From Algoriphagus sp. NG3 (GTDB lineage Bacteria; Bacteroidota; Bacteroidia; Cytophagales; Cyclobacteriaceae), in contig NZ_CP139421.1 of the NCBI RefSeq assembly GCF_034119865.1, positions 2,046,001 through 2,110,000 on the forward strand: DNA of 64,000 nucleotides. The letters are read 5' to 3'. Position 1 is the first letter of the stretch. Each line of letters starts with the position of its first letter. Positions 36,205 to 46,646 of this stretch are shown in pieces. The notes under the pieces were generated by a model. It was given only the letters and a program-made list of their open reading frames with translations, did not search any database and was not told the DNA's origin. The translations under genes and the position numbers were made by a program.

Positions 36205-39200
36205 TTACTTTTCCACAACTACCCATTGACCTTTGGTCCTGGCAAAATACGTAATGTCATACATCCCTTCTGCTTGAGAACCCGGTAAATAATAGCGTCC
36301 CAAATAGGAAGCGTTTAATTTGACAGTGAATGTTCTGCTCTCCTTGCTGTTGAGGTCAAAATAGAAATAGACCCGATCGTCACGGATATCGGTATAGTTG
36401 GCATTACCCTTCGCTCCTCCCCCCATTTCCGTGAAGCTGGTATTGACTATCTCCCAGCCACTTGGGAATAACTGCGATAAGGCAACATTGTCTATAAAAT
36501 CAGCCGATGAGTTTTCTACTCGGATTTGTGCAGTAATCTGAGAACCCTGCCTCACAGTAGATGGGTCTAGCTTCTTCCCTTCTCCATCGAAATAGGTAGC
36601 TACCACCTGTAAATTGCGGCGCTCATCCAGCTCCTCTCCCACCGGAAGTTTACCGGATTGGATCAGCCGTACATAGACCAGATTATCCTTGGCGTTTGTG
36701 ACCGTGACTGTATTTTCCCCCATGGAAGTTGTCAGCTCCCGCTGGGAGATAGCCTGATGTGTTTTAACAGTGGTAGCTTTACCGTTCTGCGTGAAACTGA
36801 CTTCAAGCTCCTTTCCGCCATTTTTCTCTACCATCTTGGACAGCGCTATCAGCGCATAGGAAGTCTCCTGTGTGCTGAACCATCTGGAAGAGGAAAGATC
36901 TTTTGCCAGGGAAGTAGCCAACTCCCGCTGTTTTGAATCCCCGAGCAGCACCATGGTCTCCAATGCCAACGCACAGTTTCTGAAAGGGGAACCATAGGTA
37001 TAGTAATCATAAGTGGACGGTTGGAAATCAACCACGGCAGTAGCGATCAGTTCTTTGGCCACACGCTCCTGACCAGCAAGTGAGTATGCTGCCGCCAGCC
37101 GCCATTTAGCATCATTGCTTAATTTATCAGTTTCCCGCAATCGGTTCATAGCCGCAAGCTCCGGCTGCCCAGCCAAAGCCAGTGTATAAAGACGGTATGC
37201 CTGAACGAGTGAGGTATTGTAAGGCTTGCTAGTTGTCCTCCATTGCCTTGCCGCACCCTGCTGAAAGCGTAGCCAGTTGCTCAAGAAAGTTACCGGTAGA
37301 GCATACCCCTTACGCTTTGCTTCCAGCATGAAATGCCCCACATAGTTAGTACTCCATTCATCTGCCTCCCGGGCTCCTGGCCAATACCCTAGTCCTCCAT
37401 CAGCGTTTTGATAGGTACTTATCTTACGAATGGCGGCTTCCACATTTTTCTGGATCTGCTGCTTTTTGTCCAGCGTCACATCAAATATATCCGCAAGAAA
37501 CAACTGTGGAAACGCAGCAGAAGTGGTCTGCTCCACACAGCCGTGCGGATACTGGATCAGATACTGCATCCTTCTGGTGAAATCCATCGGAGGAAGTGTG
37601 GAAAATTCAAGGAAAGCGGCGTTGCTGCCTTCCTCTCCAAAGGTGCTGAATGAGAAGGTCTGAGTCGCATTGGCCTCCAGGTTCAGATCTTTTACTGAAT
37701 GGGTAACGGGGTTTGGATTTTCAACGTCTATTTCTACCTGATAACTGGCCTCTTCACCAGATCCGGAAGCACTTATTTCGATCGTCTGGATTCCGATATC
37801 ATTGACTTCATAGTCAAAATTCACGATCTGCTCACCCGGAGCAGAGAAGCTTACTGTCTTACTGTTTCCTCCGATGGCTTTCAGTCCTTTGGAGGTTTTG
37901 ACAGTTACTTTCGCCTTTTTCACATTATTCTCCATCGCAAAAACGGTTACAGGCAAGGTTACCTTTTCCCCTGGCGAAAGCTTTCGGGGTAAGGAAGCCA
38001 AAACCATGAGCGGCTTTCTTACAGGTACTGTTTTGTCCGCCGACCCATAAGCAGCTTTGGAATTGTCTGCCGCTACTACCATAGCCCGTACCGAACCTAC
38101 ATAATTCGGCATCTTCAGCGTGTGTGAAACCTTCTCCCCCGCTTTCAGCGTAAACGGCCCCAAGAATGCGACTACCGGCTTGAACCGGTCTGCTTTCCGA
38201 TTCTTGGCTCCGGCGGCATCGTCACTTCCCCCTATGGCATAGATATTTTCCACACTTCCTGAATAGGCCCCGATCACATCATCATACATATCAAAGGTTT
38301 TCACCCCAAGGGCTTCTTTGGTGTAGAAAGCACTGTGTATCTCCGGCGTTCGGAAACGCGTCAGATCCAACAATCCCTCATCGACAACGGCTATGGTATA
38401 GCTCATAGGCTTTCGGTTTTGCTCCGAAACTTTAACCACGTAATTCTCCTCGGGCTTCAGCACCTGCGGCAGCTCAAGCACAGGAGATAATACCGTGGAA
38501 GGGTCTTCTACTAGAATCGGGATCACCCCGTAAAGACGAATAGGAAGATCATTGGCTGTTTGCTCATGGGGCTGGAGCAATGAAATATTCACAAAGATAT
38601 TCGGAGCCATGTCTTTGGTGATTTCCAGCGTAGTCTGGGTTTCTCCCTTTTGGGTTTCTACCCATTTTGTAGCAAGGACTTCGGTGCCGTTTTCAATGCT
38701 CAGTAACGCCCGTCCTGCAGCTCCAGAAGGAAATTTAATGACTGCTTTATCCCCAACGTTGTATTTTTCTTTGTCAGCTGAGAATATCAGCATCTTTGCA
38801 CTTTCCGCATCAGCAGTACCCGCACTTGCCCACCAGTTTCTATAGAAATACGTCACCCGTCCGGTGGCATGCCCACTCTTAGGATCTATGACCCGAATGA
38901 GGTATCGCCCACTCTCTTCCTCCGGAATGGACAATTCAAAATTTGCTTTGCCCGTAGCATCGGTGCTGACGTTGATGTCCTTGAATGGCCTGTGCAAACT
39001 GGCATTTTCATAGGTTGAGAGGTTATCACCGCCACGACTCCACCACCAGCGCCACTCAATACGGTAAACTTTCACCTGTAAATCCCGATTACCCGCAGGC
39101 TTGCCATGTTCATCCACCGAGACTACTTCAAATCGGGTGTTCTCATCTGTGAAATACGAACCATAACCCTGCGCTTTTGGCGATTTGAGCCCCACAAAGT

Positions 39201-41760
39201 GGCTAAATGGAGCGATGTCCTTAGTAAACACATCCAAGGAAAAGTCACCTCCACCCTCAAACACTTTGGTAAGGATGCTGGCTCTGAGCATTCCCGGGGC
39301 ATTTTTGTTAAGCTCCAACTCCTTGAAAATGGAAATCTTACCGGCAGCATCCACTTTGCCTTTTAAGATAGAGACTTCTGTTTCTTCAAAATTCCTGATC
39401 GGGTCTGTAAATACGTAATCCGGAAAATCCTTAAAGGCAGTCGATGTACTTCTGATCGTCGCCTCCATTTCTATATCCAGATTTTTGGCTATAGCGCCAT
39501 GCAGCCAGTTAACCGTGGCAGTTCCTTTGATAGGCTTAGCAGCTGAAAGCACTTCTTCATCAAAATCCAAGTTGATTTTCAACCGGTTAGGCTTGACGGT
39601 AGCTACCCGCAGCACCTCTGAGAAATTGGCTCCTCCCACATGAACCGTCGCCCTCCAGTTTCCTGTTGGCGATTCAGCCTCTGTGTTGAGGGGAAAATAA
39701 TAGAGATTCGATTCAGTACCCTGTGCTACGGTTTTCTGCACGACTTTACCTTGAGCATCTGAGACTTCCAGTGTCACAGGATGCCCCTTCGGCAATGGAT
39801 TTGCCAAGTCGTTCAGCGCAAACGTCAAATGAATGGTGTCACCCGGTCTATGAACCCCACGATCTTTATAGATATATCCCTTGAGACCTTTTTGGAGCTC
39901 TTTTCCGGACACATCAAAATTACTAAGGGACAACATATTCCCATCGTCCAATTTCAAATACGCATAGTTGTTGTTTTTTTGGGCCACCGCAAATGCAATA
40001 TGCTGTTTCTCCTCATGCATGACCATACCATCCGCTTCTGTGGTCAGTTCACGGATGAGCTGCTTCTGAAAGTTGTACAAGGAAATCTTCACTCCTCCCT
40101 CAGGATTGGTCGTCAGGAGATTAGTGGTGATAAAACGATAGGTTTTATTGCCCCCACTCTTGGCAATGAAGCCCAGATCCGAACCAAGCACGTTGGTGGA
40201 CAACACTCTTTCATCACTGTAATATGCGGCATGGCAGGGATTATCCCGCTGCGACCAGTTATAAGAATAAGTTCTCCAGCGGTAAATCTTATTATTCCAA
40301 TACTGCTCTTCCCGCTCTTCTTCATCCAGATCCGGGGAAGGAGTATCATACTCTTCGTAATAATAATCGTCCTCGAATTCATCAGAAGCAGCACTGTCCA
40401 ATGTCTGCTCACAATTATATGCGGTATGCTCTTTTTTAAAGCTCAACTCCACTCGGTAAATAGCTCCGGGATCAGCCTTGAAATATTCTGACAGGTTTAA
40501 TCCATAAGCTTTCCAAACCCCATCATTTCCCAGTCCGGTACTTTCAAGCTGGATGGTTTTCTTGGCAATTCTTCTTCCCACTGTATTCAGATTGTAGGAG
40601 GATTGATCACCGAGACTGGAGCTCTGCAGGTACTGCAATATGTTGTTTTGGAAGATTTTAATAATCCTTACTTCCACCGCGTTGAGATTGACCGCTTCAA
40701 AATAAAAGGGAGTAGTAGCCGAACCGGGAAGAATTGCCCCCTTGGAAACCGCCCGCAATGCAGGTTTCAATTGCTCGAAAGCGATCAGCTCAGAAAATGG
40801 TTTTTTCAATTTATAGCCGTAGGTACTGGAAATCCCTTCAAAAATCTCCACGAGCACGGCTCCTGTGATCCTCTCTTCCGGATAGACACTGAGCACATTT
40901 CCATTCACTTCAAACCTCAGGTTATTGCTATCCTGAATGCTGACCAATCCATTGAAGTTTTGGTTTTCCACCAAAGGATCCGAAAAATTGATCTTCAGAA
41001 AAGTCCCCTGTACCATCGAGGAGTTTACAGATAAAATAGAGAAGTTGCTTTTGCCCGGAATAGGAAAAACAGCCTCCCCATTGTTCGGGGATTTGATGGA
41101 TTTTCCATCCCAAGAGATAAGAAGTTCAGAATCTTCTTCGAAACGTCTGATGCTGTCAATAACAAAGCTGAAGTGTCTTGCAGCGGGAAGAGCTTCAGTA
41201 AATCTGACTTTTAGGTTTTGTTTCTTTTGACTTGCCCTTAAAATCCCGGCGGCTTCTTCTTTGGTGAGGATATCATTGGATTCCAAGGTGCCGTTGATAT
41301 ATTGCCAATCCTGAGAGTAGGACTGCAGATCCTCTGTATTGATTTTGAAATTAGGCGTAAGCGTCTTGAAGCTAAACGAAAATGATCTGAAATCCTTGCT
41401 AAGATCATCATAGAGCTTGTCCAGTTTCAGGGTGACTGCATATTCCGTGTCGGCCTCCAGTTTTTCATCCGGTACAAACATCAGGTTTGTGCCATTCTCT
41501 ATCACCAGTTTCCCTGATGTTTTAGGAGAGATCTTCAGGTAATCGGATGGCAACTCCTGTGTCAGATCATATTGATCCAGCGGATTGACCAGTTCGATTA
41601 CAATGGGATCCACAACCGACTGTCTTCCCGAAGTATGGTGCCGGATGTACTCTCTGAATCTATAGAGACTATCCCCTTCACTGCTTGAATCGTCGGCTCC
41701 ACAAGAATAAAATCCGGCTATAACGGCCGCCAAAACCAAAAACGTAACTATTCTCTTCAT
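36205..41760 (-). CDS. Bacterial alpha-2-macroglobulin family lipoprotein (MG2/YfhM-like)
   Basis: 1851 residues. The N-terminus is a lipoprotein signal ending at Cys20 (IAGFYSC). Multiple beta-sandwich macroglobulin domains follow; MG2-type PHRPGDTIHLTF-like sequence is seen as RGVHRPGDTIHLTFAL near residue 645. The thioester motif GCVEQ is present at about residue 1405 in YPHGCVEQTTS, followed by the helical thioester domain (ADGGLGYWPG). These proteins trap proteases and, paired with PBP1C, are thought to protect the envelope when the outer membrane is breached. An acidic Tyr-rich insert around residues 455-475 (DEFEDDYYYEEYD) is unusual. Confidence 0.93.
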   Translation of the reverse strand: MKRIVTFLVLAAVIAGFYSCGADDSSSEGDSLYRFREYIRHHTSGRQSVVDPIVIELVNPLDQYDLTQELPSDYLKISPKTSGKLVIENGTNLMFVPDEKLEADTEYAVTLKLDKLYDDLSKDFRSFSFSFKTLTPNFKINTEDLQSYSQDWQYINGTLESNDILTKEEAAGILRASQKKQNLKVRFTEALPAARHFSFVIDSIRRFEEDSELLISWDGKSIKSPNNGEAVFPIPGKSNFSILSVNSSMVQGTFLKINFSDPLVENQNFNGLVSIQDSNNLRFEVNGNVLSVYPEERITGAVLVEIFEGISSTYGYKLKKPFSELIAFEQLKPALRAVSKGAILPGSATTPFYFEAVNLNAVEVRIIKIFQNNILQYLQSSSLGDQSSYNLNTVGRRIAKKTIQLESTGLGNDGVWKAYGLNLSEYFKADPGAIYRVELSFKKEHTAYNCEQTLDSAASDEFEDDYYYEEYDTPSPDLDEEEREEQYWNNKIYRWRTYSYNWSQRDNPCHAAYYSDERVLSTNVLGSDLGFIAKSGGNKTYRFITTNLLTTNPEGGVKISLYNFQKQLIRELTTEADGMVMHEEKQHIAFAVAQKNNNYAYLKLDDGNMLSLSNFDVSGKELQKGLKGYIYKDRGVHRPGDTIHLTFALNDLANPLPKGHPVTLEVSDAQGKVVQKTVAQGTESNLYYFPLNTEAESPTGNWRATVHVGGANFSEVLRVATVKPNRLKINLDFDEEVLSAAKPIKGTATVNWLHGAIAKNLDIEMEATIRSTSTAFKDFPDYVFTDPIRNFEETEVSILKGKVDAAGKISIFKELELNKNAPGMLRASILTKVFEGGGDFSLDVFTKDIAPFSHFVGLKSPKAQGYGSYFTDENTRFEVVSVDEHGKPAGNRDLQVKVYRIEWRWWWSRGGDNLSTYENASLHRPFKDINVSTDATGKANFELSIPEEESGRYLIRVIDPKSGHATGRVTYFYRNWWASAGTADAESAKMLIFSADKEKYNVGDKAVIKFPSGAAGRALLSIENGTEVLATKWVETQKGETQTTLEITKDMAPNIFVNISLLQPHEQTANDLPIRLYGVIPILVEDPSTVLSPVLELPQVLKPEENYVVKVSEQNRKPMSYTIAVVDEGLLDLTRFRTPEIHSAFYTKEALGVKTFDMYDDVIGAYSGSVENIYAIGGSDDAAGAKNRKADRFKPVVAFLGPFTLKAGEKVSHTLKMPNYVGSVRAMVVAADNSKAAYGSADKTVPVRKPLMVLASLPRKLSPGEKVTLPVTVFAMENNVKKAKVTVKTSKGLKAIGGNSKTVSFSAPGEQIVNFDYEVNDIGIQTIEISASGSGEEASYQVEIDVENPNPVTHSVKDLNLEANATQTFSFSTFGEEGSNAAFLEFSTLPPMDFTRRMQYLIQYPHGCVEQTTSAAFPQLFLADIFDVTLDKKQQIQKNVEAAIRKISTYQNADGGLGYWPGAREADEWSTNYVGHFMLEAKRKGYALPVTFLSNWLRFQQGAARQWRTTSKPYNTSLVQAYRLYTLALAGQPELAAMNRLRETDKLSNDAKWRLAAAYSLAGQERVAKELIATAVVDFQPSTYDYYTYGSPFRNCALALETMVLLGDSKQRELATSLAKDLSSSRWFSTQETSYALIALSKMVEKNGGKELEVSFTQNGKATTVKTHQAISQRELTTSMGENTVTVTNAKDNLVYVRLIQSGKLPVGEELDERRNLQVVATYFDGEGKKLDPSTVRQGSQITAQIRVENSSADFIDNVALSQLFPSGWEIVNTSFTEMGGGAKGNANYTDIRDDRVYFYFDLNSKESRTFTVKLNASYLGRYYLPGSQAEGMYDITYFARTKGQWVVVEK

Positions 41761-42082
41761 ATCTTAAACTTTCCAGCATGTTGAATTTTATAGCTCTCAA
41801 CACCAGTTTACTCCCTATAGCTGAGATCAGAGCCTTTCTTTTAAAATGGACTTATCCTAAGGATCTAAAAGCTGTAAATTTAAAACTAAAAACAATCTGA
41901 ATTTTGATTTTTGACAAATCAATTCCAGTAATCAGCTATTCCCATGTTCCCAACTGTAAAATTGCCTGTCGAAAGCAGCTATATTGAGCTTTGGTATTCC
42001 ACTTGCCCAGAGCGACAACGGATCACAGAACACACAAGTCAGAATGATTGAATTGAAAGATGACCCCCATGTCAACAACTAG

Positions 42083-42253
42083 CCTAGCAACGGAAAACGA
42101 CCTTTACTGAACGCACTCATCGGTGGTGTGGGGCTGGTAAAGGTGAACAAAGACACCGCAATAACCGAAAAGGAGTTTGTGCTGAAGGACAAAAAACCTG
42201 TATATGGAGCGGATGATAAGGAAGGCTATCTATACTATCTCTCAGATAGCTGA
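42083..42253 (+). pseudogene. Possible degenerate gene remnant in the 41.8-42.5 kb gap
   Basis: The gap 41761-42522 holds no intact gene. A stop-free plus-strand stretch here gives LLNALIGGVGLVKVNKDTAI and a Lys/Glu-rich end, closing at TGA 42251-42253. The same frame continues upstream past a TAG at 42080-42082 to about 42004. The even, protein-like composition suggests the tail of a decayed gene; I do not recognise the family and there is no start codon. Confidence 0.3.
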
Positions 42254-42281
42254 GAAATCAGTGCTTTCAAACTGTAAATCC

Positions 42282-42318
42282 AGGACTGCCAGTTTGCCTA
42301 AAGCGGTATGGCAGTCCT
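42282..42318. repeat. Perfect 10-base inverted repeat
   Basis: AGGACTGCCA at 42282-42291 pairs with TGGCAGTCCT at 42309-42318 across a 17-base loop. No U-run follows on either side, so it is not a clear terminator; it may be a structured intergenic repeat. Confidence 0.4.
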
Positions 42319-42444
42319 CCACAAAACATGTCAAAAATGCAATAAAAAAAATGGCCCGGCTCAGCGGATTAGGAGAAACTCGTATAACTGAAAATCATCA
42401 TTCTGTGTTATGCTTGAGCCATACATGCCTCTAAAATGCCGGAC

Positions 42445-42485
42445 GGATAGACAAAGTAAGGGCCGAGACCCTACTTTGTCTATCC
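42445..42485. terminator. Strong hairpin downstream of the 42.5-kb outer-membrane protein gene
   Basis: GGATAGACAAAGTA plus AGGG at 42445-42462 pairs with CCC plus TACTTTGTCTATCC at 42469-42485, a 17-base stem with one bulged A and a six-base loop. It lies 37 bases past the stop of the minus-strand barrel gene and is the likely terminator for it, although the following U-run is weak. Confidence 0.6.
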
Positions 42486-42522
42486 TTAGCATATTCTGAT
42501 AAACTGCGGGCAGTCTTTTACA

Positions 42523-43041
42523 TTAGAGCTTAAAGGCCACTCCTACATTCATCCATCCCCAGTTATTTCCCAACTCTGCGTAGGCAGCAAAGTTATCCGT
42601 AAAATAGTATCGAGCTCCTAAATGAAATGCGGCATACATACCACTCCCATAAGAATAAGAAGATCCATCACCTACCGACCAGTTATAGTTCCTGTAATAA
42701 AGTCCCAATCCCCCATAAAGATCCAGCTTGTTGTCCACCAGCTCACTGTAGTGATAAGATCCCCTTGCTCCTACTGTCAACACATTATAGGCATCGAAGG
42801 AGCTAAACCCCAGATCCGCACCAATTCCGATAGATCCAGTACCCAGATCCGTGATACCGTACTCCACTCCGACTCCCAATGGTAAGCCCCCTGAACCAGC
42901 ATAAGTATATGTATAGCCTAAGCCCAATCCTGCGCTAAGCACCCAGTCTCCCTCTTGAAAGGCCTGCGCCTTGCTTTCCAATGAATTGACACAAGTAAAA
43001 AGTGTCGCAATAAGTACAATAAAGATAGTTTTCTTTCCCAT
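42523..43041 (-). CDS. Outer-membrane beta-barrel protein, paralog of the 57.1-kb gene
   Basis: 172 residues with a signal peptide (about 1-25, ending SKAQA). The mature part starts FQEGDWVLSAGLGLGYTYT and has alternating aromatic/Gly strands, ending with YFTDNFAAYAELG and MNVGVAFKL, a terminal beta strand closing at Leu. This is the pattern of small eight-stranded Bacteroidetes barrels. The gene at 57092-57655 has the same layout and near-identical last strands. Function unknown beyond an outer-membrane location. Confidence 0.8.
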   Translation of the reverse strand: MGKKTIFIVLIATLFTCVNSLESKAQAFQEGDWVLSAGLGLGYTYTYAGSGGLPLGVGVEYGITDLGTGSIGIGADLGFSSFDAYNVLTVGARGSYHYSELVDNKLDLYGGLGLYYRNYNWSVGDGSSYSYGSGMYAAFHLGARYYFTDNFAAYAELGNNWGWMNVGVAFKL

Positions 43042-43774
43042 GTTAGTTAAATTGATAAAATAGTTAATAAATAGTTTTTCTTTATTTCATTAAACAGTAC
43101 CGTTTCGAAAGGCATGCTTGTCCCCAAGCAATCCCAAAATTACACTTCAAATTGGACTTCCTGATCTTTGAGTACCGCCCATTTGAAAAATGACGTTGTT
43201 GATTATCTTTTCCATCAAAAAACGTATTGAATCAATCATGAATTACCTGAATTTAACTAGTACTGCAATTTCCAATAAATGCGGGGCAGATGGGTTTGAC
43301 CCCAAATGCAAAAGAGTATTTTGATGTTTTTTATGTAACCAATAGCAAAAAGAGGGGACGCTAGCTGTATTAATTTTCTAATTTACCTCCCTATAAACAC
43401 AAGTATCTTTTATAAGCTATCAAGCAAATTTAAAAATCTAAAATAGAAATTTAAAACTAAAAATCATCTTTTGAGAATTAGCTCACTTTTGATGAGAATT
43501 TGTTATTAAATCCTGAGAATTCGCAGTACTAAAAAAAAGAACTGAAACCCAGCATCTTGCCGTGCGTGTATGGCACACCACATAAATCATCATTAATTCT
43601 AAGGGAATGTCCGATTTTGAATACCCAAGACCGCCAGCGAACGGAGCGAGTGGAAGCCTACAGCAATTATAACTGATTATCAATGTATTGTGATTGGCAA
43701 AGTGTTTGAAAAGACACGGTTTGTATTCGTACTATATTTTGTTTGTGCCGTATGTGGACACTAACCTTATCAAT
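43042..43774. other. Intergenic region with no recognised feature
   Basis: About 730 bases between the barrel gene and the ABC permease gene, transcribed away from both starts. The part nearest 43042 is AT-rich and likely holds the barrel promoter. I saw no RNA gene or convincing coding frame; the 27 codons upstream of 43775 in the permease frame are not family-like. Confidence 0.4.
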
Positions 43775-46135
43775 ATGATAAAAAACTACCTGAAGACTTC
43801 CTTCCGCAACCTCTATCGTCACAAAGACTATACCCTGATCAATGTCCTGGGGCTAGGAATAGGGCTTGCCACTTGCATGTTGATCCTGCTTTGGGCACTT
43901 GATGAGTCGAAATATGACCGATTCCACGATAAGTCTGAGCACATCTATTCTGTTTTGATCAACAACACCTATCCTGACGGAGAGATCAAGACCCATGGCG
44001 CTACTCCATCTATATTGGCAGAAGCCATAGAACAGGAAGTCCCTGAGGTGGAAAAGGTATCGCGGACAAGCATGAACGAAAAATTACTCCTCAAACATGG
44101 GGAAACTTCATTTCTCGAAAACGGAATATATGCCGAGCCGGCACTTTTTGAAATATTCAGTTTCCCCATTCTCAAAGGGGCGATCGAATCCCTCAAAGGA
44201 AACCAGAATACCATCGCCATCTCTGAAAAGCTGGCAGAGAAGCTATTTGGGGATAAGGATCCTATTGGAATGGCCGTGCAGACCACCCAACAGCACCAAT
44301 TTCAGGTAGGCAGTGTCTTTGCCGATATCCCTGCACAATCCAGCATCCAGTTTGATTTTGTCCTTCCGTTTGAGGTTTTTCTTGCAGAGAACCCCTGGTC
44401 ACACCACTGGCAGAGCGGCGGTACACGTACTTATGTAGTCTTGCATCCTGACAGTGATGTAGCGGAAGCAAACCTGAAGTTTTCTACGCTGGTATCCAAA
44501 AACTGTTCAGCCTGTACCAGTACTCCGTTTCTATTCCAGTACTCCCGAACCAGGTTATATTCCAAATTTGAAAATGGCCAAGAGGCCGGAGGGAAAATAG
44601 AAAAAGTTGTCTTATTCTGTCTTATTGGGCTGATCATATTGGCCATGGCTTGTATCAATTTCACCAACCTTGCCACGGCAAGGGCTTCTACCAGAGGTAG
44701 AGAAGTGGGGGTAAGAAAGGTAATCGGCTCCCGAAGATCCGGACTGATACTGCAGTTTTTATCGGAATCAGTTATTCTTTCATTCATGGCGCTTGTCATT
44801 TCACTCCTGCTCGTCAATTTTCTTTTGCCATACTTCAGTGAGGTTACCGGCAAGAAAATCACTTGGAAGGATCTGGATTACCTGTTTCTGGCTGGGGCAG
44901 GCTTGCTGACCTTAGCCTGTGGTCTGATGGCAGGTGCCTATCCGGCCTTTTTTCTGTCCTCTTTTAAGCCTATTTCAATCCTGAAAGGAGGCAACGCGCC
45001 TATGCTCACAGGGGCAAGGTTGAGAAAGTCCTTGGTCGTAATTCAGTTGGCGGCGTCTGTCACCTTGATAATCGGGAGCTTGGCTGTTTACAGTCAGTTG
45101 GACTACATCACCAAAAAAGACCTTGGCTATGAGAAAGAAAACGTGATCATCATCGATCCTGACCAGGAAGTATTGAGTAGTCCAGAAGTTTTTAAGCAGG
45201 AATTGCTGGATTTTCAAGGTATTCAGCGTGCCGGATTTGTAGGCAGCGACATCCTGACCATTCCTATCATCACAGATGAGGTTACATGGACGGGAAAACC
45301 GGAAGGCAGTACCGCATTCTTCAAACTCTTACGATGTGACCAGGATTTCCTTCCTACACTGGGAATCCCTATGGTGGCCGGAAGGAATTTTCCTTCAGAG
45401 CAGTCCCAAACCCCAAGCTATCTACTCAATAAAAAGGCCATTGATATGATGGGGATCAATGCAGAAGAGGCAATTGGTATGGAACTGGATGTATGGAATG
45501 GAAAGGGGCAGGTGATCGGAGTGACAGAGGATTTCCACAACAACAGTCTCAGAGAGGACATTGAGCCTATGGTCTATATGTATTCTACCGACGTGGGCTT
45601 TCATTACTATATCAAAACCAGGGCTGGATATACCATGGAAGAATGTTTGGCGCACATAGAAAAAACGTTGAAAAAGCTCAGTCCAGACCATCCATTTGAG
45701 TATAGTTTTTTAGATGAAGCATTTGAACGGGAATATCAAATGGAAAAGGTACTGGGGAAATTATCCCTTGGCTTCACCGTGGTGGCATTGCTGATTGTAT
45801 GCTTGGGGCTATTTGGGCTTTCTTCCTTTGCCGCGGCCAAAAGGGTAAAGGAAATGGGGATAAGGAAAGTTTTTGGTGCGTCCCCTGGCCAATTATGGGC
45901 ACTTCTCTGCAAAGATTTCGCTCTCTTGACCTCCGTGGGATTACTGATAGGGCTTCCTATAGCCTGGTATATGGCAAAAGCCTATCTCTCAGGTTTTACC
46001 TACCATACCACACTTGGGATAGAGGTTTACCTTTACACGGTGATGGGGTTACTCGGGATTGCCCTGCTCACCGTGACTTTCCAATCCCTCAAAGCTGCTC
46101 TGATCAACCCGGTGGATTCTTTGCGGGATGAGTGA
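43775..46135 (+). CDS. FtsX/MacB-type ABC transporter permease
   Basis: About 786 residues from the ATG at 43775, chosen because family members start MIKNYLKTSFRNL. The architecture is TM1 (about 22-42), a periplasmic MacB core domain, three TMs at about 290-400 with INFTNLATARASTRGREVGVRKV, a second periplasmic domain, and three C-terminal TMs with KRVKEMGIRKVFGAS. No ATPase is encoded alongside, as is common for Bacteroidetes members of this family. These proteins act in lipoprotein or peptide efflux and envelope stress; the substrate is not evident. Confidence 0.9.
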   Translation: MIKNYLKTSFRNLYRHKDYTLINVLGLGIGLATCMLILLWALDESKYDRFHDKSEHIYSVLINNTYPDGEIKTHGATPSILAEAIEQEVPEVEKVSRTSMNEKLLLKHGETSFLENGIYAEPALFEIFSFPILKGAIESLKGNQNTIAISEKLAEKLFGDKDPIGMAVQTTQQHQFQVGSVFADIPAQSSIQFDFVLPFEVFLAENPWSHHWQSGGTRTYVVLHPDSDVAEANLKFSTLVSKNCSACTSTPFLFQYSRTRLYSKFENGQEAGGKIEKVVLFCLIGLIILAMACINFTNLATARASTRGREVGVRKVIGSRRSGLILQFLSESVILSFMALVISLLLVNFLLPYFSEVTGKKITWKDLDYLFLAGAGLLTLACGLMAGAYPAFFLSSFKPISILKGGNAPMLTGARLRKSLVVIQLAASVTLIIGSLAVYSQLDYITKKDLGYEKENVIIIDPDQEVLSSPEVFKQELLDFQGIQRAGFVGSDILTIPIITDEVTWTGKPEGSTAFFKLLRCDQDFLPTLGIPMVAGRNFPSEQSQTPSYLLNKKAIDMMGINAEEAIGMELDVWNGKGQVIGVTEDFHNNSLREDIEPMVYMYSTDVGFHYYIKTRAGYTMEECLAHIEKTLKKLSPDHPFEYSFLDEAFEREYQMEKVLGKLSLGFTVVALLIVCLGLFGLSSFAAAKRVKEMGIRKVFGASPGQLWALLCKDFALLTSVGLLIGLPIAWYMAKAYLSGFTYHTTLGIEVYLYTVMGLLGIALLTVTFQSLKAALINPVDSLRDE

Positions 46136-46195
46136 ATTGGAAGATTGATGTCGGAACGAATTTGATTTTCAAGCTTAAACAAACCAACATCGTTC

Positions 46196-46282
46196 ATGCC
46201 TATGGCATTTTAGGGATCATTCCATTGCCTTTGTACCAGCCATTGAAATGGCTGGCTAAGTTATCGGTCATGCCTACGGCAT
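46196..46282. repeat. Cluster of small intergenic hairpins
   Basis: The gap 46136-46646 has no gene. It contains ATGCC-TAT-GGCAT at 46196-46208, CCAGCCATT-GA-AATGGCTGG at 46236-46255 and ATGCC-TAC-GGCAT at 46270-46282. The first and third share flanks (CGTTCATGCC / CGGTCATGCC). This looks like a dispersed intergenic repeat and may also terminate the permease transcript. Confidence 0.5.
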
Positions 46283-46646
46283 TGTTTAAAAAAACTCTTC
46301 ATAGTCTTTTCTAACTGAAAACTGCTGTGGCCACAGAGATAGAATTCTCAGGTTTATATCCTGAAATAAGTTTGGGTTGAATAAGGAGACGAGTCCATTA
46401 CCTCTGGAAAAATAACATCACCAAAATAGTTTTTGTAATTCATATCGGTATTTTTGTTCCATTTGAAAAGCTTCTGGGGTGTGTCCTGCAAATATAGGCA
46501 CACATCTACTATACGTAATGGTGGAGAAATTGCTTGGCTATGGTTTTGGGATTTTTGTTACCTTCTTTATTTCTCCAAAAGAAATCTTACAACTAACCGC
46601 CATTGCTTACAGCAGGAGACCACTGGAAAAAAATATAAATAAAAAA

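Noticed and set aside
43694..43774. Longer start for the ABC permease
   Set aside because: Family members start at the MIKNYLK position; the extension lacks conservation features.
46479..46646. Upstream extension of the DUF5694 gene
   Set aside because: The ATG at 46647 opens a typical signal peptide, and the extra 56 residues are not family-like.
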